A DNA stretch of 64,000 bases from Heliopora coerulea (Eukaryota > Cnidaria > Anthozoa > Scleralcyonacea > Helioporidae), in NCBI GenBank assembly GCA_030142905.1, contig JASJOG010000003.1, positions 1,920,001-1,984,000 on the forward strand. Reading direction: 5' to 3'. A program made the translations under genes and the position numbers. Below the pieces are notes generated by a model. That model was not told the DNA's origin, ran no database searches, and saw nothing but the letters and a program-made list of their open reading frames with translations. This document shows, piece after piece, positions 44,977-56,150 of the stretch (position 1 is its first letter; the number at the start of each line of letters is the position of its first letter).

Positions 44977-45420
44977 CTTATATTTTCACCAAACTTGCTT
45001 AGTACACTACCCTCACGGTGGTTGATTTTAAATATTTTATTTTATCTCTCTCTGTTTACTTATCTCCTGTAAACCTTCGTAATTCGGTCAACATTCACAG
45101 ACTAATGTTGTTCCGCCTACTCAAATACATCATCACGTTCATTTATAGTTCCTGTCACATTTACGTAATTTTCGTATCACACAAAATCGATTTTCTTGAG
45201 ATGAAAAAAGATATCGAAGAGCTGTAAACGCCATAATCTATGATTTTGAGGATCCTTTCAAACAAAAGGTCATCTGTGGAGACAGACACACTAAAGTTTA
45301 AGGTGGTGCTGACGTCAAAATGTTGTTCTGCAATTACCTACACCGTGGAACTCGGATGGCTACCAGTTGACATGAATGACAACAACCATTTTAGCTAAGA
45401 CTTTATATATGATCTCGATG
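44977..45420 (+). other. LINE 3' flank, nothing recognised
   Basis: AT-rich sequence between the LINE remnant and the start of the tandem duplication. I see no feature to support. Confidence 0.6.
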
Positions 45421-45862
45421 CTGTGGAGTGCCTATTAACGTGCAAATCAAATTAAATGGCTCATGATTGGTTAATGATACAACGTCACATCTTGCGCACG
45501 TTTGCTTTTAGTGACGTCAATAATTCTTCTTTGTTAATTTCAATTATCGAATTATCAAGAAAGTCCGTTTTGGAAAGCGATTGGAAGTTGTCATTTTATT
45601 ACTGCAGAGAAAGGTTGTATTGAACTGTAGAATTACAAGGTAAATGTTACTGAGTTTTTCTTGAATCTGAGGCATTCGTTTTTCTCGCTCGAACTCGATT
45701 TACTGAATTTTCCTAGGAAGCTTAATGAAATACCTAAATGAGGACGTAATGAAAGCTGTTTTTGTTTTTGAAAATGTTCACTAGGGACGATGCAAGAGTT
45801 TTTGTAAGTGATGTTGTTGACTTCATCAGAGTCCGATCTTTATGGGATCCCAGCGTATGCTT

Positions 45863-46285
45863 TCCTGTTCATTACCAAAAAGTATAGCATCATTAACGAC
45901 AACCTCAAACTCATTAACGCGAAAATAGATGTACTTTATCCAATCGACGGTCACTAGCGTAGATACGCGATCTTTTGCATCGAAGGGCATTCTATAGCAC
46001 CAACAGACGATCATTAACACTATTGTGCTATCCATTAGGGATAATAAAATGTCAATTAGGCAAGATATTTCTGTTGCGTAATTGAAATTTTATTGTCCCT
46101 ATTGTATAGTAAAATGGTGTTAACCGTTGTCTGTTGGCGCTATGAAACGTCCTTTGATGCAAATGGTTGCGTATCTACGTTAGTGAAATTCGATTGAATA
46201 AGATGAATGTATTTTTGTGTTAGTGACTTCGAGGTTGGCGTTAATAGCATATTTTGTGGTAATGAACAGCAAAAGGTGTTTTAGT
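45863..46285. mobile_element. Long-arm palindromic element upstream of paralogue A
   Basis: The left arm (about 45863-46045) and right arm (about 46100-46285) are inverted repeats. Paired landmarks are GATGCAAA, GCGTATCTACG, GTCTGTTGG and GGTAATGAACA. Arms are roughly 75-80 percent alike by eye. The - strand 69-codon ORF here lies in one arm. Copy B keeps 29 bp missing from the left arm of copy A. Confidence 0.7.
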
Positions 46286-46496
46286 GATGCTGTCGAGATA
46301 AGATTTTTAAGTTCTTTCTAAAAGTAAAACACATGTTAAAATTCAATTGAAAATATCATAGTTTTGTGACATCAACGTGATTTGATCGATATATATATAT
46401 ATATATATGTAAATATATATGTATAGAATATTATAGCTAAAGATATATTAAAGAAAAATTTTATTGTTTTTCTAGATTATTTCGGTAGTTCAGACT

Positions 46497-47265
46497 ATGC
46501 AGGATAATCTCAAACGAATTGTAAAATTTCTGATGGTTATAGCAGCGTTATTCGTTGCTCCAGCATTAGTCCCAGTTTTGATAATCGCCTTGATGGTAAT
46601 TCTTACTGTTGCTGGTGGTGTACTGGGACTGTGCGTCATATTTTGTACCGCTGTCTCTCCGGTGTTTTTGGGTATCTTTGCTGGACCTCTTCTCGTCGGT
46701 AGTCTCGTCACTTTATCGGTTTACGTTTTGCTAACAATTGGTAGAGGCATGATCAAGAAAACGGAAAAACTGTGCAAATCATTCGTAGTGTACAACAAAC
46801 TGGTGGACATTTTGGCGTCTGTCTCTATAATAAAAGCATTGACATCGCCTTTCAAAATGAATTCTACCGGTGAAAGACAAAATTGCAGTTTTCAAGAGCC
46901 GAGAGAATTGGAGATGAGTGATTCCTGGGCAAATATACTGGCGTTTGAAGCGGCAAGGGAAGAAGAGTCTTGGCATACCTTCTATGAAATTGTACGTTTA
47001 ATGAACTATTGCTCTTCCTTTCAATTCATGGGGATATTCTGCTTTCCGTAGTTTATAATTTAATAACGGTTATTGTTTTGTTTTCAATTTTTAGCCCTAT
47101 CGTTTTCCACTTCCAAGGTGTAGCCTAGGACAACTAGGACTAAAAATATACGAGAAAAGAGACGTGGAGAATTTGGTTGAGAAAATTGAAGAACTTCACC
47201 AAATCGTCTGCCGAATACGCACTCCATCAAACTGGCGACGGAGATCGCGACGCAGTACCTTTTAA
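46497..47265 (+). CDS. Small hydrophobic membrane protein, paralogue A (221 aa, two exons)
   Basis: Exon 1 is 46497-46991 (165 codons) and exon 2 is 47095-47265 (56 codons plus TAA), phase 0, joined over a 103-bp GT-AG intron. Residues 10-82 are almost continuously hydrophobic, with Pro and Gly turns (APALVPVLII, LTVAGGVLGL, FAGPLLVGSL). This suggests two or three membrane segments or hairpins. A basic patch (GRGMIKKTEK) and a soluble C-terminal part of about 140 residues follow, ending in an Arg-rich tail. The hydrophobic block is reminiscent of promethin/LDAF1 lipid-droplet proteins, but this is a weak resemblance. A TTCTAG acceptor at 46475 and an open frame from 46476 to the ATG suggest the true start may be in an upstream exon. 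Confidence 0.7.
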
Positions 47266-50200
47266 CTCTTGGACTGAGAGTTTAAGTTAGGCTAAGATGG
47301 CCGCTGGCTACAGTATATGGAATCCGGGTTAGGTTTAGTTCAGTCTGGGTTAGGTTCAGGATAGGAATTAGTTTGCAGTTGGCTATGTTCAGGATCAAAA
47401 CTCATCGGGAAAGACGTCAATCAGGAAGCAATAACGACAGTGGTTTTCAAGGAAATGATCCATTAGCCGGGATGTTGATCTTCCCTTGGTAGCCTACATG
47501 TCTTTAACTATCTTAGGTTGACAGAAAAGTAAGAAATCAATTTCGCATGCATGGATCTTTACACAGGGTGAGAATTGCATTTTCCTCGCCAAAGCTGGGA
47601 ATTAGTTTGCTGTTGGCTAAGTTCACCAAAACAATCAAGATGTCAATTAGGTAGCAATAACGTGTGTGGTTTTCAAAGAAATGATCCATTAGTCGGGATG
47701 TTGATCATTCCTTGGTATCCACGACACCTCGCCTGTCCAGTTAGGTTGATATACAGCTAAGAACTGCATTCCGTATGCATGGTTCTTTCGGTTGGGTTGA
47801 GGATTCCGTTTATCTACCAATTGCGAAAGTGTGAACTTAACTCGTAGTAACCGAGGAGAAATATTTAAGGTAAACTCATAAATATGTATTATCAGGGTTA
47901 GGTATAGTTCAGTTTCGACAGGATTCAGGATAGGAATTAGTTTGTCACAACTAAGATTTAAGACAGAAATTAAGACATTAGTCATGTCCCAATGTCGATT
48001 GTGGTTTGTGAGGAAATGATCCATTAGCCGGGATGTTGATCTTTCCTCGCCAGCCAAGTGTCGTTGGGAAAAATTTCGTCTTCCTTAGTCTAGCTGGTAT
48101 GAAAGTAAGCGTTGAATTTTGTATGTCAGGGTTGAGAGAATATATAATATCTTGTGAACAATTTATGTAACTGGATAGCCACCGCATTTATTGGGTATTC
48201 AAAGTTGCTACAAATGAATAAAATGTACGTTCTTGAATGATTGTAATGAACGAACATTGTTCATGCTGTGGATTGTCATTCAATTTACAAATTGATACAG
48301 GTTTGTTTGTTAACCCTTCAATGTTCATTGTTCCACATATCGGACTTCGGAGAACAAAAGAACCAGCGAGAGGACAGAAAAGCAAAGACAGAACAAGCAA
48401 GAAAAATATCGGTTAATAAAAATAGCTTGAAACTTGAAGCTTTGAAGAATTGCTCGCAAATACGGGCGTATTTTTGAAACACTTCACGGAGCAAAACTTC
48501 CTATTGTTCATAATCTAGCTGTAACGCATTATACAAACATGATGCCATGAGGAAAGTAAATAATAAAGGCGACTTCTTCCGTTCGGCAAATCACCATCCA
48601 TTTTCGTTCCTTACAAGTAAATAATGAGAGAAAGACGGCCTTTTTTGAAACCTGTGTCTAATTTTATAGGATTAGCCATTAAAATGTCAGATAAGAATCG
48701 CAATAGGCACGCGAACGTAATCAAGTGATAGGCTATTTGTTCAAAACTTTGATAAACATCAATAAATTCCCAGAAATTGTGGTTTTCTATCAAGTTGTTG
48801 ACTTTTTCCTGCTCGATATCTGCTGTAAACCTATAATTTGCTGAAGAGCTGCTCAGAAAGGAAAATTTTTTTCGAGCTTTCTAGAGCTGCAAAAAGTTGT
48901 TTCAAACGCTAAATGTTGCTCAAAAGTTGCCGCGCACAATCGCGACAGGCCGACACGAGGAGTGTTTGATCAATTCCCGAACATTGAGAAGGAAGTTGAA
49001 ACACGAGGCTGTTGCCCAGTTATAATTTTACCCATCTTCGAGATTATACATAATCTGAAACACTTCGTATACGTTCGTAACATTTTCAGCGAAACTCTCG
49101 TAGCAATCGTGTGACGTCCGACAGCATGAAAAGAACGTGCATGAACGCTAGAGGATTAACGAATGCAATACATGGTGCTGCCTTCTATTAGCCTGCGATT
49201 CCTGCGACCCTGGTCTGAAGTTGAGGGCCGACGGGCAGCCGTCGAAGCCGGTCAGAATTTTGATCGGTATTTTAAAGACACTTTAAAGAAATTTTGCTGA
49301 AGAATCATCCTCAGAGATTCATGAACAGAAATTTTTTTCCATTTAGATCATCGTGAAAAAAAATTTCTATTCACTTTAAAGTAAATCGAAGTGAATAACT
49401 ACTCACGATCAGACTGCATCAGTGAACTCAATTTACGTATCTGGAGTGCTAACTCTTGCACGGGCAAAAAGTGAAGCCAAGATGGCCGCCGATGGAGAGA
49501 ATTTTGGACGTCAGTTTTAGTCCTCTTCGCGGTCTTGTACGTCAGTTCCAGTCCTTTACTCGACTTTAATCTTCAGTTTTTGTTTGATTCGACTTCGAAA
49601 ACATTCACAATCATGGAAAAAGTGCACAGAGGAATTATTACTGGACCAATTTTACATATTCGAGTGTTTAAAAGGATTCATTATTGCCGTGTGGCCTAAG
49701 AACTTAAGATGGAAAACTGACGGTAACAAAAGGACGTGCACTTAGTACTTTTCTCAAGTATTTTTTCAGCACTGTTTTATCAGGTTTCCCGCCAGTTTGG
49801 TAATTTATTTTCATGAAAATATATAAGTTGTAACTCGGTTTGAGTTACTTTGACTCTGGCTAGCAGGGAAATACAAAATACACCATCAGTGTAAGAGCGT
49901 GGATTTCACTAACAATAAAGACAACAAGCTATTGTTTATACCGTTCTCTCTCGATTTGTAATCGTAGTTTAAGGACAACGTTCGTCATCAAGAACGAGAC
50001 GACATCGGCGAAAGCGGTCAGACAACAATTTTTGCATCAGATACTCAGCTTGGTAACTATGCTAAATCAAGTTTCATGAAACATGACGTGGACAAGATTT
50101 AAAGAATAACGGTAATCGGAATAATGCTTATATGAAATGTGTAGAATAGGAGCTATAATGCCAATGTATACATAGCAGTTGACATGAAGTGGATAGGTTG

Positions 50201-50387
50201 AAATACACGTTGAGATGTTGACATTGTTTTCATTCTAACTCTTCCTATTGCCTTTCTGAGTGTTGCGTACTTGTAAGGAGACAATAAGATTTACTTTTGA
50301 ATAGCGAAGTGCTGGCGGCTGACAGGAGAGCTTTTTGTGAAGGTTGTTACGGGTAGAAATGAGTAGATAACTCTGAGGCAGTTCACT
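47266..50387 (+). other. Non-coding stretch after paralogue A
   Basis: Contains the tandem repeat at 47330-48130. The remainder (48130-50387) shows nothing I recognise. None of it is present in copy B beyond 47360. Confidence 0.6.
47330..48130. repeat. Three imperfect tandem repeats of about 230-330 bp
   Basis: The landmark AAATGATCCATTAGCCGGGA recurs at about 47453, 47682 and 48016, and GGAATTAGTTTG at about 47364, 47598 and 47934. A GGTTAGGTT-rich lead-in precedes the first copy. Units differ in length and sequence. Confidence 0.75.
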
Positions 50388-50736
50388 GGCAGAATCAGAC
50401 ATTCCTGCTATGGAATTAGTCCCAGAGCATAAGCATCTGCACAACATTGTTTATATTATGAAAAATACTTATATCTGTCCATTCTCATATATCTTTGGTT
50501 CAATAACACTGTAATCATGCATTCGATCGACCAGATTCACTTTTCCAAAAAAATTTATCCTATCAGCGTATTAAAAGATTTTCACAGGGACGTGGGCTGA
50601 TGCATTAACTTATCGTTTTATTGAAGACTTCGAGAAGCAATGTACAAAGCAACGAAATATATATACAAGAGGCAAACGAGATGGAATCAACCAGAAATCC
50701 AACTTCTGCCAAACATTTACATCTGGGAGAAGCAAT

Positions 50737-50967
50737 TTGAAAGGTGAAGAGCTTACTCAGGAGCATGCATGCTTGCTTGAACTGTTTAGAGGGGAAACAA
50801 CACTTTCAAACATTTTATTCCGGCACAGATGTGATCGTATGCAATGCATCTGTCGCCAATTGCCGGTCTTCTCGTTTCAACTTGTGTCATGGATACGCTC
50901 GGGGACAAACCATAAAATAAGCACGTCACTTTATACCAAAGAAACTATTGTGACTGACCAATTTTAA
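50737..50967 (+). pseudogene. Short duplicated ORF, frameshifted in copy A
   Basis: Begins with a segment shared with 53873-54058 (EELTQEHACLLELFRGETTL). The frames then diverge because the copies differ by two bases near 50813. I do not recognise the product. Confidence 0.35.
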
Positions 50968-51094
50968 AGCCTTCCATTCCTTCTTAACCTCTTTTTCGTG
51001 TGGAAAATCAGATTACTGCTTACAGTACCTGCATTTGCTAACATTGTTGATTTAAAATAGGACTGCCAGAAGACTTCATATTAGAGTCTAACCT

Positions 51095-51466
51095 GTGGGC
51101 ACCACATTTAGTCACTCCCTTTCCTCAGATTTTGATTGTCACGCTGGTAAAAAGAAAAACCGCTTTGTAAAACGATATTTGTTTCTTGAACGCTTTCTTC
51201 ATGGACAAGTCGAAATCAAAACTGATCACTTCGTAAGTAGTAGTGACAGGAAGATCTCAAAGTACAATACAGCACTCCATGTACCATTGACTGTAAAAGA
51301 TCAACTGGTATACATGTGCTCATCAGCAATTTTTTCGCTTGCCTCTTCTGGCCTTGCGATCACACTTAAGGTTGACAAAGACGGTAAAACCATTTCAATT
51401 ATACAAAAATTCAGTTCAGACGAGCACGAAAGTTATAGAACACATACCTACACTCGGCAGCGCTAG
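51095..51466 (+). CDS. Possible exon or ORF of 123 codons, unidentified
   Basis: An open frame with coding-like composition, including GKKKNRFVKRYLFLERFLHG, then VPLTVKDQLVYMCSSAIFSL and AITLKVDKDGKTISII. The alternating hydrophobic pattern suggests beta strands. It has no ATG at the start (GTG), so it may be an exon or a remnant. It lies in the junction between duplicates A and B and has no second copy. Confidence 0.4.
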   Translation: MGTTFSHSLSSDFDCHAGKKKNRFVKRYLFLERFLHGQVEIKTDHFVSSSDRKISKYNTALHVPLTVKDQLVYMCSSAIFSLASSGLAITLKVDKDGKTISIIQKFSSDEHESYRTHTYTRQR

Positions 51467-52064
51467 ACCACTGACTTAGAGGACAGTGAGCTAGACGCTT
51501 AGCAGGAACATGGCGGCGTTTGAATTAATGAGATGCGCGAGGCAACATGCGCGAGGACACAAACATCAAAGCTGCCGATAGTGAGTTGGACCTCTGGTAG
51601 ACTATTCACTCTGTAATACTGTGCAGTGCCTATTAACGTGCAAATCAAATTAAATGGCTCATGATTGGTTAATGATACAACGTCACATCTTGCGCACGTT
51701 TGCTTTTAGTGACGTCAATAATTCTTCTTTGTTAATTTCAATTATCGAATTATCAAGAAAGTCCGTTTTGGAAAGCGATTGGAAGTTGTCATTTTATTAC
51801 TGCAGAGAAAGGTTGTATTGAACTGTAGAATTACAAGGTAAATGTTACTGAGTTTTTCTTGAATCTGAGGCATTCGTTTTTCTCGCTCGAACTCGATTTA
51901 CTGAATTTTCCTAGGAAGCTTAATGAAATACCTAAATGAGGACGTAATGAAAGCTGTTTTTGTTTTTGAAAATGTTCACTAGGGACGATGCAAGAGTTTT
52001 TGTAAGTGATGTTGTTGACTTCATCAGAGTCCGATCTTTATGGGATCCCGACTGTACGCTTTCC

Positions 52065-52512
52065 CGTAAAATTCAAAATACACCTTTTGTTGTTCATTAC
52101 CAAAAAGTATAGTATCAATAACGACAACCTCAAACTCATTAACGCAAAAATAGATGTACTTTATCCAATCGACGGTCACTAGCGTAGATAGGCGATCTTT
52201 TGCATCGAAGGGCATTCTATAGCACCAACAGACGATCATTAACACTATTGTGCTATCCATTAGGGATAATAAAATGTCAATTAGGCAAGATATTTCTGTT
52301 GCGTAATTGAAATTTTATTGTCCCTATTGTATAGTAAAATGGTGTTAACCGTTGTCTGTTGGCGCTATGAAACGTCCTTTGATGCAAATGGTTGCGTATC
52401 TACGTTAGTGAAATTCGATTGAATAAGATGAATGTATTTTTGTGTTAGTGACTTCGAGGTTGGCGTTAATAGCATATTTTGTGGTAATTAATAGCAAAAG
52501 GTGTTTTAGTGA
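52065..52512. mobile_element. Long-arm palindromic element upstream of paralogue B
   Basis: Duplicate of the element at 45863-46285. Here the arms extend further, through CACCTTTTGTTGTTCATTACC on the left and its near-complement GGTAATTAATAGCAAAAGGTG on the right. Confidence 0.7.
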
Positions 52513-52702
52513 TGCTGTCGAGATAAGATTTTTAAGTTCTTTCTAAAAGTAAAACACATGTTAAAATTCAATTGAAAATATCATAGTTTTGTGGCATCAA
52601 CGTATTTGATCGATATATATATATACAGAATATATAGATATAGATAAAATATATTAAAAATAAATTCTATTGTTCTTCTAGATTATTTCGGTTGTTCAGA
52701 CA

Positions 52703-53423
52703 ATGCAGGATAATCTGAGACGAATTGTCAAATTAATGATGATTATAGCAGCGTTATTTGTTGCTCCAGCACTACTCCCCGTAATGATGGTAATTCTTAC
52801 TGTTGCTGGTGGTGTACTGGGACTGTGTGTCATATTTTGTACCGCTGTCTCTCCGGTGTTTTTGGGTATCTTTGCTGGACCTCTTCTCGTCGGTAGTCTC
52901 GTCACTTTATCGGTTTACGTTTTGCTAACAATTGGTAGAGGCATGATCAAGAAAACGGAAAAACTGTGCAAATCATTCGTAGTGTACAACAAACTGGTGG
53001 ACATTTTGGCGTCTGTCTCTATAATAAAAGCATTGACATCGCCTTTCAAAATGAATTCTACCGGTGAAAGACAAAATTGCAGTTTTCAAGAGCCGAGAGA
53101 ATTGGAGATGAGTGATTCCTGGGCAAATATACTGTCGTTTGAAGCGGCAAGGGAAGAAAAGTCAAGGCATACCTTCTATGAAATTGTACGTTTAATGAAC
53201 TATTGTTCTTCCTTTCAATTCATGGGGATATTCTGCTTTCCGTAGTTTATAATTTAATAACGGTTATTGTTTTGTTTTCAATTTTTAGCCCTATCGTTTT
53301 CCACTTCCAAGGTGTAGCCTAGGACAACTAGGACTAAAAATATACGAGAAAAGAGACGTGGAGAATTTGGTTGAGAAAATTGAAGAACTTCACCAGATTG
53401 TCGGCCGCATACGCACTCATTAA
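52703..53423 (+). CDS. Small hydrophobic membrane protein, paralogue B (205 aa, two exons)
   Basis: Exon 1 is 52703-53185 (161 codons) and exon 2 is 53289-53423 (44 codons plus TAA), the same structure as paralogue A. It lacks four residues in the first hydrophobic segment and ends earlier, at RIRTH, by a change that creates TAA. Residues 30-145 are nearly identical to A, including third codon positions, while the first 30 residues and the tail differ. The pre-ATG stretch after the acceptor at 52681 is open in the same frame. Its two differences from A there, GTA/GTT and ACT/ACA, are both silent. Confidence 0.7.
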
Positions 53424-53872
53424 TCACGCGACAGAGATCGCGACCTAACACCTTTTAACTCTTGGACTGAGATTGTAAGTTAGGCTAAGTAGCCACTGGC
53501 TCCAGTATATAGCATCCGGGTTAGGTTTAGTTCAGTCTGGGTTAGAGCGGCAGAATCAAACATTCTTGGTATGGAATTAGTTCCACAGCATAAGCATCTG
53601 CACAACATTGTTTGTATTATGAAAAATACTGATATATCTTTGGTTCAAAAACGCTGAAATCGACCAGATTCACTTTTCCAAAAAATTTATCTTACCAGCG
53701 TATTAAAAGGTATTAACAGGGACGTGGGCTGATGCATTAACTTATCGTTTTATTTGATGACTTCGAGAAGCAATGCACAAAGCAAAGAAATATATATATA
53801 GGAAAAACCAACCGAGATGAAATCAACCAGAAATCCAACTTCTGCCAAACATTTACATCTGGGAGAAGCAAT

Positions 53873-54058
53873 TTGAAATTTGAAGAGCTTACTCAGGAGA
53901 ATGCATGCTTGCTCGAACTGTTTAGAGGTGAAACAACACTTTCAAACACCTTTTTTTCTGACACAGATGTGATCGTATGCAATGCATCTGTCGCCAATTG
54001 CCGGTCTTCTCGTTTCAACTTGTGTCATGGATACGGTCGGGGACAAACCATAAAATAA
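53873..54058 (+). CDS. Duplicated 60-codon ORF, copy B, unidentified
   Basis: Reads EELTQENACLLELFRGETTL, then DVIVCNASVANCRSSRFNLC and HGYGRGQTIK. The start codon is not ATG (TTG), so it may be an exon or chance frame. The same C-terminal residues are encoded in copy A in another frame. Confidence 0.35.
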   Translation: MKFEELTQENACLLELFRGETTLSNTFFSDTDVIVCNASVANCRSSRFNLCHGYGRGQTIK

Positions 54059-54184
54059 GTACATCACTTTATAGCAACGAAACTATTGTGAGCGACCAAT
54101 TCTAAAGCGTTCCATCCCTTCTTAACCTCTTTTTCGTGTGGAAAATCAGAATACAGCTTACTACGATGGCCCCGAAGGCTCACG

Positions 54185-54400
54185 GTCCAGTAATAGTTTT
54201 TTAACAGTCCTGTAAAACCATTTTACAATACTGTAATCGTTTTAACGGTCCAGTAAAATATAAAATTTTTACCCACTATCCAGAAAATATATTTTGGTCA
54301 GTCCAGTAAAATTTCTTCAGTCAGTTTAGTAAAGTTTTTTTGACAGTCAGTCCAATAAAATTTTTTGCCATAGTCAGTCCAGTAAATTTTTTTAGGCATG
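54185..54400. repeat. Cluster of CAGTCCAGTAAAATTTTT-like repeats
   Basis: Six or more spaced copies of GTCCAGTAAAA-type units, each followed by a T-rich run. They sit just upstream of the IS3EU-like transposase and may be its subterminal region. Confidence 0.7.
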
Positions 54401-54515
54401 GTCAAGAAGAAGCAATACAAATATCTGAACTAGAAATCTTATTATCTTTGTAATTGCCATTGTTTTCTTCCTTTGATGACTGTTACTCTTATTCAAGATA
54501 TCATCTGAGCCTACT

Positions 54516-55723
54516 ATGCCGTTAACAAATTATACACATAGCATGAATTCTGACAATCATCAAGAGACAGACCTCATAAGATCGTATTTCAACCAGGGAT
54601 ACAGCAATGGAGAAATACTGGAATATCTAAGGCTCCATAACATTGATATTAGTTTATCAACTTTAAAAGGAGGCTATCATCAATGCAGCTTCGTAGACGG
54701 CAACCACCAGGGTCAGAAGATCGAAGTGAAGCTAAAGCAGAAATAGAAGAAGAACTTGGGGGAAGTGGATGTTTTATTGGATATCGTAAAATGTGGAGAA
54801 GACTTAAACGAAAAGGAATCGGTGTACGTCGAGAAACTGTAAGGGAGTTACTCTCTGAACTGGATGCTGCTGGTGTAGAAAGCAGGACGAAGAAAAGGCT
54901 ACGTAGGAGAGCGTACTCAGCAAATGGACCGAACCTCATTTGGCATATAGATGGGTATGATAAACTGAAACCATATGGATTCAGCATTCACGGCTGCATT
55001 GATGGTTTCTCGAGAAGGTTAATTTGGTTAGAGGTTGATGTAACAAACAAAAAACCGGAAGTAATAGCCAAATATTACCTGGATGCAATACGACAAGCTG
55101 ATGGGGTACCAAGAAAAGTAAGAGCTGATGATGGAACTGAAAACTGCTTAGTCGAAGCTTTGCACACATTTTTTCGATCAAACCACAACGATGAAGATGC
55201 TGGATTATCCAGTTTTCTTATTGGCTCATCCACATCTAATCAGAGGATTGAAGCATACTGGTCACATCTAATTAGGGAAGGCCCTGGTTGGTGGAAGAAT
55301 TTCTTTAAAGACTTACTTGATTTAGGATTATTTAATGATGCTGATCCAGTGCAAGTTGACTGTGTAAGATTTTGTTTTATAAATATCCTTCGGAAAGAAC
55401 TTAAAGAAATTGCACAATCATGGAACCAGCACATAATTTCCTCCAGCGAATTTAATGACAGTGGACCAAGGGACAGACCTGACAATATGTATTTCTTACC
55501 TCATCTGTATGAAACACAGGACTATAAATTGGAGGTAGATAGACTTGATGTTGATGAATTTGATGATCATGCAACTATGGTTGTGCAGGATACAAGTGAA
55601 GAATTTAAAGAATTTGCAACTGTGATTATGAATGAACACAACATATTAACTCCAACCAGTGTGAAAGAAGACTTAAATCTCTACATTGTATTGTTGCAAG
55701 AAATTGAGAGGTTCGGCAAGTAA
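54516..55723 (+). pseudogene. IS3EU-type transposase with integrase (rve/DDE) core, one frameshift
   Basis: The N-terminus starts at the ATG at 54516 with a helix-turn-helix (IRSYFNQGYSNGEILEYLRL). The frame then shifts in an A-run at 54665-54668 (one base short), and 54683-55723 gives 346 residues of catalytic core. Catalytic acids counted from 54683 are Asp90 in WHIDGYDKLKPYGF, Asp149 in VRADDGTEN and Glu190 in NQRIEAYW, the DDE triad of IS3-like integrases. It ends at TAA 55721-55723, with AATAAA at 55766. The resemblance to eukaryotic IS3EU transposases is strong. With only one indel in a homopolymer, the gene may be intact in the animal. Confidence 0.85.
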
Positions 55724-56150
55724 ACATCCCTGAGTAATTTTATGCATTATTGTTAAATTATTTATAATAAATCATTTTGTTGACAAATATGAATATAATT
55801 GTAGTTAAATATCCAGTTTTCTCTTTCATTATGTAATCTTTACTTACAACCACACTCACCACAGGTCTAGATCTGATAAAGTACTTTTTAATCGATACAT
55901 TTATATCTGGAAACACTCCAGTCACTTTTTCACATGATGTGCATTTTATGCTCAAAACAAATTGCATGTACAGTTCTATAAACACTGACTTACTTCATAC
56001 AAAAATCATCACAGGAAATCAAACTAGAATAAACTTAACTCAAATCAATAACCAAATCATTTCTACCAAATAGCATATGATTAATTCTTTAACCAATAAG
56101 CCCTGATTTTGTCAAGATAAATGACTGGGCAGTTCCAGAGAATCAGAAAG
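55724..56150. other. Gap between convergent genes
   Basis: The shared 3' region of the transposase (+) and HECT-like (-) genes. It contains AATAAA at 55766 for the + strand gene. No other feature. Confidence 0.6.

Larger units (their letters stand above)
45421..51025 (+). repeat. Tandem duplication, copy A
   Basis: 45421-47360 matches 51619-53545, and 50388-51025 matches 53545-54165, in the same order and orientation. Copy A contains 3.0 kb (47361-50387) absent from copy B. The central coding part is almost identical between copies, so the duplication is fairly recent. Confidence 0.9.
51619..54165 (+). repeat. Tandem duplication, copy B
   Basis: The shorter duplicate, joined at 53545 directly from the counterpart of A 47360 to that of A 50388. 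A 3-kb deletion in B, or an insertion in A, explains the difference. Confidence 0.9.
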
